Source: an uncultured bacterium
GTDB lineage: Bacteria > Omnitrophota > Gorgyraeia > Gorgyraeales > Gorgyraeaceae
Reading direction: 5' to 3'
Assembly: GCA_913009675.1 (NCBI GenBank)
Contig: CAJVXD010000057.1
Location: 1-7,246, forward strand
DNA: 7,246 nt
Shown piece after piece: positions 1-4,463 of this stretch. Under the pieces are notes generated by a model that ran no database searches, was not told the DNA's origin, and saw only the letters and a list, made by a program, of their open reading frames with translations. Within the stretch, counting starts at the first letter, position 1, and each line of letters starts with the position of its first letter. Both the position numbers and the translations under genes were made by a program.

Positions 1-79
1 TGGAACTTGATGTAGAGGATTAACACTAGTGATACGTTGGTTATGTGGTTGTAGTTCGTGTGTTTTTTTTTTTTTTTTT
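1..79. other. Non-genomic contig end with 17-T run
   Basis: Bases 1-62 are rich in G and T, have no convincing codon structure and resemble nothing else in the window. A run of 17 T follows at 63-79 and leads directly into the 5' end of an Illumina P7 oligonucleotide. Sequence beyond the outer end of P7 cannot be library insert. A T run next to P7 is what a read running through the adapter into the oligo-T linker of the flow-cell primer would give after reverse complementing, and the bases outside it would be low-quality calls. That reading is inference; the position outside the adapter is directly visible. Confidence 0.8.
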
Positions 80-145
80 CAAGCAGAAGACGGCATACGA
101 GATATATCAGTGTGACTGGAGTTCAGACGTGTGCTCTTCCGATCT
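80..145 (+). other. Illumina P7 adapter, 8-nt index and Read 2 primer (contamination)
   Basis: Bases 80-103 match the 24-base Illumina P7 sequence. Bases 104-111 (ATATCAGT) sit where an 8-base index belongs. Bases 112-145 match the 34-base TruSeq Read 2 primer ending in CTCTTCCGATCT. The order and orientation point into the genomic part, so base 146 is the first base of a library insert. An open reading frame crosses the adapter from 58 to 300 and yields the peptide TGVQTCALPI, a well-known translated-adapter contaminant of protein databases. Nothing upstream of 146 should be annotated as biology. Confidence 0.98.
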
Positions 146-300
146 TTAAGGTTAGGCCCGTAAAGCTTTTTTTTAAATTATTCTTTAAAAAACAGGGCTT
201 CAGGGATGGCATGCACGGGTTTATCCTTTCGATACTGAATGCCTGGCGGCACTTTGTGATCTGGGCTATTTACTGGGAAAGATATTATAAAGACACATGA
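146..300 (+). CDS. Family 2 glycosyltransferase, C-terminal fragment (5' truncated by contig end)
   Basis: About 51 residues remain, in the frame with codons starting at 148 and ending at TGA 298-300. They align without gaps to the C-terminus of the complete glycosyltransferase at 1861-2619: FFK...KKQGFRDG...GF...YWE here against FFR...RKKGYKDG...GF...YWE there. This basic, aromatic tail is typical of WaaE/KdtX-like family 2 glycosyltransferases, which transfer sugars to LPS core or similar surface glycans. The catalytic N-terminal domain is missing because the insert begins at 146. The stop overlaps the ATG of the next, broken copy (ATGA at 297-300), so the two were translationally coupled members of a tandem glycosyltransferase array. 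Confidence 0.75.
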
Positions 301-382
301 AAAAGATATCCGTAGTTACAATCGCGAAAAACGAAGAGGCTGATATCGCCCGTGCATAAACAGCACTAAGGGCTGGGCGGAT
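297..382 (+). pseudogene. 5' remnant of a second family 2 glycosyltransferase gene
   Basis: From ATG 297 the sequence matches the first 90 or so bases of the intact glycosyltransferase at 1861, at roughly 85% by eye, including a 29-base identical stretch covering SVVTIAKNEE. The reading frame gives 20 residues and then stops at TAA, because one base is missing after the ATCGCC at about 348-353. Restoring it recovers CINSTKGWAD, matching CVNSTKGWAD of the intact copy. Similarity ends sharply near 382, just before the promoter of the ATPase gene. Several differences from the intact copy are synonymous (GAG/GAA, GCT/GCC, AAC/AAT), so the two diverged as working paralogs before this one broke. 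It lacks the DxD region and cannot encode an enzyme. Confidence 0.8.
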
Positions 383-387
383 AAAGC

Positions 388-416
388 TTGACAAATAGGT
401 CATAATCTTGTATATT
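388..416 (+). promoter_or_regulatory. Consensus sigma70-type promoter of the ATPase gene
   Basis: TTGACA at 388-393 is a perfect -35 box. TATATT at 411-416 is a -10 box with five of six consensus bases, and the spacer is exactly 17 bases. The transcript is predicted to start at about 422-424, giving a leader of about 28 bases before the ATG at 452. It is the strongest promoter-like sequence in the window. Confidence 0.75.
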
Positions 417-441
417 TGCATTATAAATGCAAATATACAAG
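407..441. promoter_or_regulatory. Perfect 16-bp inverted repeat over the -10 box and start site (putative operator)
   Basis: The left arm at 407-422 is CTTGTATATTTGCATT. The right arm at 426-441 is its exact reverse complement, separated by the three bases ATA. The left arm contains the -10 box, the centre (424) falls on the predicted transcription start, and the right arm runs into the ribosome binding site (AGGAGG, 440-445). Because transcription should begin near the centre, the mRNA would carry only the right arm and could not fold this hairpin. That argues for a DNA operator bound by a dimer rather than an RNA structure. The binding protein is unknown; the ATPase is a candidate because its C-terminal half contains a helix-turn-helix-like stretch. 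Confidence 0.6.
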
Positions 442-451
442 GAGGTATATA

Positions 452-1663
452 ATGCCGCATAGATATATAAACAGGGATATTGAAAAAATATTGAAGAGTT
501 CCGTAAAGATGTTTCCTTCTGTAATAGTTACGGGCCCGAGGCAGTCCGGAAAAACCACCCTGCTCAAACACCTATTTTCTAAAACCCATTCATATGTTTC
601 GATGGATAATCCGGATTTGCGGCTTATGGCAATAAATGAAACAGAGTTGTTTTTTAAGAATTACAAACCGCCTATTATTATTGATGAGATCCAGTATGCC
701 CCGCAGGTTTTTTCTTATATAAAGATCTTAATAGATAAAGACAGGCATAAATTCGGCCAGTTTATCTTGACAGGGTCTCAGCTTTTCCCGTTAATGGCCA
801 ATGTCGGAGAGTCATTGGCCGGGAGGATAGGAGTTTTTACTCTGCTGCCTTTTTCTATCGAGGAGCAAATCGATAAGAATGAGCCATTTAATAGTAATAC
901 ATTAAAGGGGTTCGTGCTAAAGGGCGGATTCCCCGAGGTTGCTTTAAATAAGGCTATGGATCCTGAACTATGGTTTGCGGGTTATCTTCAAACATATTTA
1001 GAAAGAGATGTAAGGCATCTGCGCCAGATAGGCAGTCTGGTGGATTTTCAGAGATTTTTGCAGCTTTTAGCGGCCTTTAATGGCCAGGCAGTAAATCTTT
1101 CCAGTTTATCAAGGGATTTAGGCGTAGCTGTAAATACTATTAAAGCATGGTTATCTATTCTGGAGGTCAGTGGCCAGATTGTTCTTATCAAGCCGTTTTA
1201 TCTAAATAAAGGTAAAAGGATAATCAAAAGTCCTAAAATATATTTTCTTGATACAGGGCTTCTGTGTTATTTGTCGGGGGTTTCTTCGATAGGCCAGATA
1301 TTTAAGGGCCCTTTGTCAGGTCAATTATTTGAGACGGTTGTAGTTAGCGAGATTGTAAAAAAATTCTATAATAACGGCAAGATACCTAAAGTTTATTGGT
1401 GGAGGACGTCTTATGGGGAAGAGGTTGACTTTGTTGTAGAAGATAAGGGTAAAATAACTCCTGTTGAAGTGAAGCTATCTGCAAAGATAAATATGAAAAT
1501 GGCCAAAGGCCTGATCAATTTCTATAATTTATTTTCTGACAGAATTGAGAGAGGATTTTTAATTAATCTTTCACAGGATAAGATCAAGTTTAATGAGAAA
1601 ATAGAATCGATACCTTTTATTGATTTTGTAAAATTTAGGAAATTAGGGACACATCCCATTTAA
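452..1663 (+). CDS. AAA+ ATPase with DUF4143 domain
   Basis: The product is 403 residues. The AAA_14-type ATPase domain has Walker A GPRQSGKT at 28-35, Walker B IIIDE at 75-79 and a sensor-1-like LTGSQ at 106-110. A helical segment with YLQTYLERDVR (178-188) precedes a winged-helix-like region (about 215-249). The DUF4143 part ends in a PD-(D/E)xK-like pattern, GEEVDF (322-327) followed by EVK (339-341). Length and domain order are normal for this abundant, patchily distributed bacterial and archaeal family. Its cellular role is not established; mobile or addiction-like functions have been suggested. ATG 452 is chosen because AGGAGG lies six bases upstream; an in-frame TTG at 416 falls inside the -10 box, upstream of the predicted transcript start. 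The gene is monocistronic, with its own promoter, and appears intact. ATPase family confidence is high; biological role is unassigned. Confidence 0.93.
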   Translation: MPHRYINRDIEKILKSSVKMFPSVIVTGPRQSGKTTLLKHLFSKTHSYVSMDNPDLRLMAINETELFFKNYKPPIIIDEIQYAPQVFSYIKILIDKDRHKFGQFILTGSQLFPLMANVGESLAGRIGVFTLLPFSIEEQIDKNEPFNSNTLKGFVLKGGFPEVALNKAMDPELWFAGYLQTYLERDVRHLRQIGSLVDFQRFLQLLAAFNGQAVNLSSLSRDLGVAVNTIKAWLSILEVSGQIVLIKPFYLNKGKRIIKSPKIYFLDTGLLCYLSGVSSIGQIFKGPLSGQLFETVVVSEIVKKFYNNGKIPKVYWWRTSYGEEVDFVVEDKGKITPVEVKLSAKINMKMAKGLINFYNLFSDRIERGFLINLSQDKIKFNEKIESIPFIDFVKFRKLGTHPI

Positions 1664-1680
1664 TTGGGAAATTTAATCTA

Positions 1681-1775
1681 GCGGGAACTCCCACCCGTAA
1701 GGGCGGGAATGACAAAAACAGGACGAGCGAAGCTCGAAACAGTAAGAGCCGCGGCCGTAAGGGCGGGGGAATCTA
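1681..1775. repeat. Pair of REP-like GC-rich palindromic units with a hairpin between
   Basis: The 13-base string CCGTAAGGGCGGG occurs at 1695-1707 and again at 1755-1767, exactly 60 bases apart. The first copy sits in a hairpin, CCCACCC (1690-1696) against GGGCGGG (1701-1707), with one A-C mismatch and a GTAA tetraloop of the GNRA type. The copies continue as GGGAATGAC and GGGGAATC, which resemble the ends of widespread dispersed GTCATTCCCGC / GCGGGAATC intergenic palindromes. Between them, CGAGC-GAA-GCTCG (1724-1736) is a perfect 5-bp hairpin. No T run follows any of these, so they are not standard intrinsic terminators, though they may act as 3' end stabilisers for the ATPase mRNA. Confidence 0.6.
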
Positions 1776-1806
1776 CACCGGCATTTTAAAATTACATGGT
1801 GTTATT

Positions 1807-1836
1807 TTGACATAGAATATCATCTGTGTCCAGATT
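1807..1836 (+). promoter_or_regulatory. Weak candidate promoter for the glycan operon
   Basis: TTGACA at 1807-1812 is a perfect -35 box, 48 bases before the glycosyltransferase ATG. The best -10 at an acceptable distance is CAGATT at 1831-1836 (18-base spacer), matching only three of six consensus bases. It is the only promoter-like signal in the 197-base gap after the ATPase gene, where a new promoter would be needed if the ATPase transcript ends. The rest of 1776-1860 holds nothing else I recognise. Confidence 0.25.
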
Positions 1837-1860
1837 AGCAGGCGTTTACCACATTAAACT

Positions 1861-2619
1861 ATGTTAAAGAAACTTTCCGTAGTTACAATCGCGAAAAACG
1901 AAGAAGCCAATATCGCCGCGTGCGTGAATAGCACTAAGGGGTGGGCGGATGAACACATTGTCGTCGATGATTTCAGCCCCGACCATACAGCCGATGTAGC
2001 AAAGGCAAACGGCGCAGTTGTATTCCAGAGAAGGATGGACATAGAAGGCCGCCACCGTAACTGGGCCTATCAAAAGGCAGGGAATGAATGGGTACTTAGC
2101 CTTGACGCGGATGAGGTTGTTACAGAGGAGCTCAAGGAAGAGATTTCCAGGGCAATAACTTCGGATGAATTTATTGTTTACACAATCCCCTTAAGGACTT
2201 ATATTGGGAGTCATTGGGTCCGGCATGGAGGGTGGTATCCTGGGAGTAAATTGAGATTATTCAGGAAAAACCTCTTCAGGTATGAAGAAGCGGGTGTCCA
2301 CCCCAGGGTATTTTATGAAGGCAGGTGCGGGCACCTTACAAAGGATATTATACATAAAGGCTACGAAGATTTTGCCGAGTTATTCAGGGGACTTAATGCT
2401 CAGACCACGCTGGAGGCGCAAAAGTGGTTCGATGAAGAAAGAAAGATAGGCGTCGGTAAGATGCTCTGGAAGGCCGGTGATAGATTTTTCAGGACATATG
2501 TAAGGAAGAAAGGTTATAAAGACGGTATAGTGGGTTTTGTGGTAGCTGTCAATAGCGCCATGTATCAGGTCTTGAGCTATGCAAAGTACTGGGAATTGTT
2601 AGGGAAGGAGGACAAATGA
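1861..2619 (+). CDS. Family 2 glycosyltransferase, WaaE/KdtX-like
   Basis: The 252-residue product is a GT-A fold enzyme expected to transfer a sugar from a nucleotide donor to LPS core or another surface glycan at the inner face of the cytoplasmic membrane. SVVTIAKNEE (6-15) forms the first strand, DDFSPD (36-41) the donor-binding loop and LDADE (81-85) the metal-binding DxD. GGWYPGSKLRLF (123-134) and GVHPRV (145-150) are acceptor-side motifs typical of this subgroup. The tail (209-252) is basic and aromatic, with no clear membrane helix. The length is normal. I see no Shine-Dalgarno sequence before ATG 1861, unlike the next gene. The first 30 codons are nearly duplicated at 297-382, and the tail matches the fragment at 146-300, so three related glycosyltransferases once lay in tandem. 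Donor and acceptor cannot be told from sequence. It overlaps the epimerase gene by ATGA. Confidence 0.88.
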   Translation: MLKKLSVVTIAKNEEANIAACVNSTKGWADEHIVVDDFSPDHTADVAKANGAVVFQRRMDIEGRHRNWAYQKAGNEWVLSLDADEVVTEELKEEISRAITSDEFIVYTIPLRTYIGSHWVRHGGWYPGSKLRLFRKNLFRYEEAGVHPRVFYEGRCGHLTKDIIHKGYEDFAELFRGLNAQTTLEAQKWFDEERKIGVGKMLWKAGDRFFRTYVRKKGYKDGIVGFVVAVNSAMYQVLSYAKYWELLGKEDK

Positions 2620-3656
2620 GGGTTTTGATTACTGGCGGGGCAGGCATGGTGGGTTCGCATGCCGCTGAATATTATGCGAATAAGGGTAATGAGGTGATTG
2701 CGCTGGATAATCTGATGCGTTCGAGCCTGTTCGGTTATGATAAAGAGAGTGTAGAGTTTAATTGGAATTATCTGGCCCAGTTTGACAATATTAACAGGGT
2801 TAAGGGCGATATAAGAAACGAAGACGATGTAAAAAAGGCGCTTGGCAAAGGGGTAGATGCGGTCATCCACACTGCAGGCCAGCCGGGCGTGCCTTTGTCC
2901 GTAAAGATACCCCTGGAGGATTTCAGCATAAATGCCTACGGGACCCTGAACGTCCTTGAATGTACGCGCCAGGTCTCGCCCAAGGCCGTTTTTATTTATT
3001 GCTCTACTAATAAGATTTACGGCGAGAACGTTGACTCTATAACGCTGGAGGAAAAAGAGACGAGGTATGTCTATAAAAGCAAAAGGGGTGTTTCAGAAGC
3101 GCTGTCAATGGACCTGACAGGCCATACGCCTTACGGCGCGTCAAAATATACAGGCGATATCTACGTCCAGGAATATGGCCATATATACGGCATGAAGACA
3201 GCGGTATTTCGCATGTCGTGTATCTACGGCACGCGGCAGTTTGGTTTTGAAGACCAGGGCTGGGTGGCGTGGTTTGTCGTTGCCAATCTGACAGGCAAGC
3301 CGATCATAATCTACGGTGACGGAAAACAGGTGAGGGACCTCTTGTATGCGGATGACCTGGTCGAGGCATATGATAGATTTATAAACAGCGATATCCCGCA
3401 CGATGTCTTTAATATAGGCGGCGGCCCCAGAAATACCACATCCCTTCTTGAATTTATCTCAATGATAGAAGGAAAGACCGGCATCAAGTTCAGGAGGGTT
3501 GAACACAAGGACTGGCGCCCGAGCGACCAGAAGGTCTATATATCAGATATAAGCAAGGTTTCTAAGGCCCTTGATTGGAAACCAAAGGTGACGCCTGAAA
3601 AAGGCCTTGAAAGATTGATAGAGTGGGTAGGGGCAAATACGAGATATTTCATATGA
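2616..3656 (+). CDS. NAD-dependent nucleotide-sugar epimerase, CDP-paratose 2-epimerase-like
   Basis: The 346-residue product belongs to the extended short-chain dehydrogenase family. It has the Rossmann motif GGAGMVG (7-13), an acidic residue for NAD at D31, GDIRN (64-68), the STNKIYG motif (130-136), the catalytic pair Y173 and K177 in TPYGASK, and the nucleotide-sugar region IIYGDGKQVRD (231-241) and RPSDQKVYISD (301-311). STNK-YG and the overall length are characteristic of CDP-paratose/tyvelose 2-epimerases (RfbE type), which invert C2 of a CDP-3,6-dideoxyhexose. The cognate RfbF/G/H/S synthesis genes are not in view, so a related UDP- or CDP-sugar is equally possible. AAGGAGG (2605-2611) lies four bases before the ATG, which overlaps the previous stop (ATGA at 2616-2619). 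The stop overlaps the next start in the same way. Confidence 0.85.
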   Translation: MRVLITGGAGMVGSHAAEYYANKGNEVIALDNLMRSSLFGYDKESVEFNWNYLAQFDNINRVKGDIRNEDDVKKALGKGVDAVIHTAGQPGVPLSVKIPLEDFSINAYGTLNVLECTRQVSPKAVFIYCSTNKIYGENVDSITLEEKETRYVYKSKRGVSEALSMDLTGHTPYGASKYTGDIYVQEYGHIYGMKTAVFRMSCIYGTRQFGFEDQGWVAWFVVANLTGKPIIIYGDGKQVRDLLYADDLVEAYDRFINSDIPHDVFNIGGGPRNTTSLLEFISMIEGKTGIKFRRVEHKDWRPSDQKVYISDISKVSKALDWKPKVTPEKGLERLIEWVGANTRYFI

Positions 3657-4204
3657 AGGCGATATTTCTTGATAGGGACGGTGTAATAAACAGAGACCCG
3701 GGATTTGGGGATTATATAAAATCCTGGGAGGAGTTTCAGTTCCTGCCGGGTTCCATTGAGGCAATAAAAAAACTCACTGAGAGCGGTTATGAGATATTCG
3801 TGATCTCCAATCAGGCAGGCGTTTCAAAAGGTCTCTATCCGCAGGAGGCGCTGGATGAGATTACAAGGAATATGTTAAAGGCAATTGAATCCTCCGGAGG
3901 AAGGGTCCGCTCGGTAACATACTGCCCACATCTACCCGAACAGGGATGCAACTGCAGAAAACCCAAAACAGGCATGATAGAAGGTGCGACAAAAGGATTC
4001 GATATAGATTTTAAGGAAACGTATTTTATAGGTGATTCAAGGCTTGATGTAGGTGTTGGTAGGAATGCAGGCTGTAAGACAATACTTCTTTTGACCGGTA
4101 AGGAAAACCAGGACGGGATAAAGGATTGGCCTATTAAACCCGATTTTATAAAGAAGGATTTAAGGGAGGCAGTGGAATGGCTCTTAAAGCAAGGGCAAGG
4201 ATAA
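3653..4204 (+). CDS. gmhB: HAD-IIIA phosphatase, D-glycero-D-manno-heptose 1,7-bisphosphate phosphatase type
   Basis: The 183-residue product removes the C1 or C7 phosphate of heptose 1,7-bisphosphate in ADP- or GDP-heptose synthesis, in the cytoplasm. FLDRDGVIN (5-13) carries the nucleophile D7 and acid/base D9. ISNQAGVSKG (51-60) is motif II. C91, H93, C99 and C101 form the structural zinc site of GmhB and related histidinol phosphatases. CRKPKTGM (101-108) supplies the motif III lysine and FIGDSRLDV (125-133) the last acidic motif. The length is normal. ATG 3653 is chosen because it makes FLDRDG start at residue 5 and overlaps the epimerase stop (ATGA, 3653-3656); a longer in-frame start at 3623 only adds residues encoded over the epimerase tail. 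A phosphatase for another sugar or for histidinol phosphate is possible, but the glycan context favours heptose. Confidence 0.85.
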   Translation: MKAIFLDRDGVINRDPGFGDYIKSWEEFQFLPGSIEAIKKLTESGYEIFVISNQAGVSKGLYPQEALDEITRNMLKAIESSGGRVRSVTYCPHLPEQGCNCRKPKTGMIEGATKGFDIDFKETYFIGDSRLDVGVGRNAGCKTILLLTGKENQDGIKDWPIKPDFIKKDLREAVEWLLKQGQG

Positions 4205-4344
4205 TAGGCGAACTTTTTAGATTCATGTGGGAGCGGAAACTCTGGTGGATGATGCCGATAGTAATCGTACTTCTTTTATTCGGGCTTTTAATATTTTTTA
4301 CGCAGTCTTCCGCAGTGGCGCCTTTTATTTATACCTTATTTTGA
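4177..4344 (+). CDS. Small DUF5989-like membrane protein
   Basis: This 55-residue gene begins inside the phosphatase gene (28-base overlap, different frame) and ends at TGA 4342-4344. GGGAGG at 4164-4169 is seven bases before ATG 4177, a good ribosome binding site. The product has a basic N-terminus (LKARARIIGELFRFMWERK), then LWW at 22-24, one hydrophobic helix from about 26 to 41 and a conserved-looking end, TQSSAVAPFIYTLF (42-55). This layout matches the DUF5989 family of small single-span proteins, usually found in surface-polysaccharide clusters beside SxtJ-like membrane proteins and carbamoyltransferases. Neither partner is present here. Function is unknown. It is easily missed because of its size and overlap. 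Confidence 0.82.
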   Translation: MALKARARIIGELFRFMWERKLWWMMPIVIVLLLFGLLIFFTQSSAVAPFIYTLF

Positions 4345-4360
4345 TTTATTACTGACAATA

Positions 4361-4432
4361 TTGCCTTAACTTTACACTTGAAGCCAGGCTTTAACTGTAA
4401 AGTTGTTAGTGTGGTGGGTGAAATTGCCTGGC
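4361..4432 (+). other. Interlocking inverted repeats in the spacer before the lipid glycosyltransferase
   Basis: A 9-bp perfect inverted repeat, AACTTTACA (4368-4376) with TGTAAAGTT (4396-4404), encloses a 19-base loop that contains a smaller palindrome, AAGCC-A-GGCTT (4381-4391). A second 7-bp perfect repeat, GCCAGGC (4383-4389) with GCCTGGC (4426-4432), pairs the loop of the first with sequence downstream. As RNA this is an H-type pseudoknot geometry or a pair of alternative hairpins. No T run follows, so it is not an intrinsic terminator. It matches no riboswitch class I can recall with confidence. It lies in a 119-base gap that holds no other gene. Confidence 0.45.
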
Positions 4433-4447
4433 GAAATAAAACATAAT
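4418..4447 (+). promoter_or_regulatory. Candidate promoter for the lipid glycosyltransferase
   Basis: CATAAT at 4442-4447 matches five of six -10 consensus bases, and GTGAAA at 4418-4423 matches four of six -35 bases, with an 18-base spacer. Transcription would start near 4454, leaving a leader of about ten bases before ATG 4464, which fits the absence of a Shine-Dalgarno sequence there. If this promoter is the main one, the inverted repeats upstream would belong to the end of the previous transcript or act as DNA. Confidence 0.3.
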
Positions 4448-4463
4448 TAATAAACAAATTTAT

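Larger units (their letters stand above)
383..1860 (+). other. Possible inserted cassette: promoter, AAA+ ATPase gene and repeat-bearing tail
   Basis: This block lies between the broken and intact glycosyltransferase copies and is unlike its surroundings. It is more AT-rich: hand counts of single 60-base lines gave about 25-47% GC in the ATPase gene against about 45-57% in the epimerase gene. It has its own consensus promoter, while the flanking genes are joined by overlaps, and its product has no visible role in glycan synthesis. No transposase, terminal inverted repeat or target-site duplication was found. The left edge near 382 is where similarity to the glycosyltransferase ends; the right edge is only bounded by the ATG at 1861. 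The alternative is that the ATPase replaced the deleted body of the second glycosyltransferase by illegitimate recombination. Confidence 0.4.

Noticed and set aside
58..300. An 80-residue open reading frame beginning at a GTG/TTG-type start in the T-rich end
   Set aside because: Its first 30 residues are translated adapter and oligo-T; only the part from 146 onward is biological, and that is the tail of a glycosyltransferase.
416..451. Longer N-terminus for the ATPase from TTG 416
   Set aside because: The TTG overlaps the -10 box, upstream of the predicted transcript start. ATG 452 has a perfect AGGAGG six bases upstream.
266..571. Minus-strand open reading frames here and across the window (for example 1864-2073, 3141-3401, 4916-5173, 6304-6507)
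   Set aside because: All lie opposite well-supported + strand genes, have no recognisable motifs and show skewed composition expected of shadow frames.
1690..1736. Hairpins after the ATPase gene as an intrinsic terminator
   Set aside because: Stems are present but no T run follows on the + strand, and the strings repeat elsewhere in the gap, which fits repeats better than a terminator.
1664..1860. Remaining body of the broken glycosyltransferase after the ATPase gene
   Set aside because: No frame of this gap resembles the intact glycosyltransferase; it holds only repeats and a weak promoter-like signal.
3623..3652. Upstream start for the phosphatase at 3623
   Set aside because: The ten extra residues are encoded over the epimerase C-terminus, and the FLDRDG motif normally lies within a few residues of the start.
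4361..4432. An integron attC-like site in the spacer (TTAAC ... GTTGTTAG ends around an imperfect palindrome)
   Set aside because: The core sites do not fit RYYYAAC and GTTRRRY, there is no integrase or cassette array, and the neighbouring genes are ordinary.
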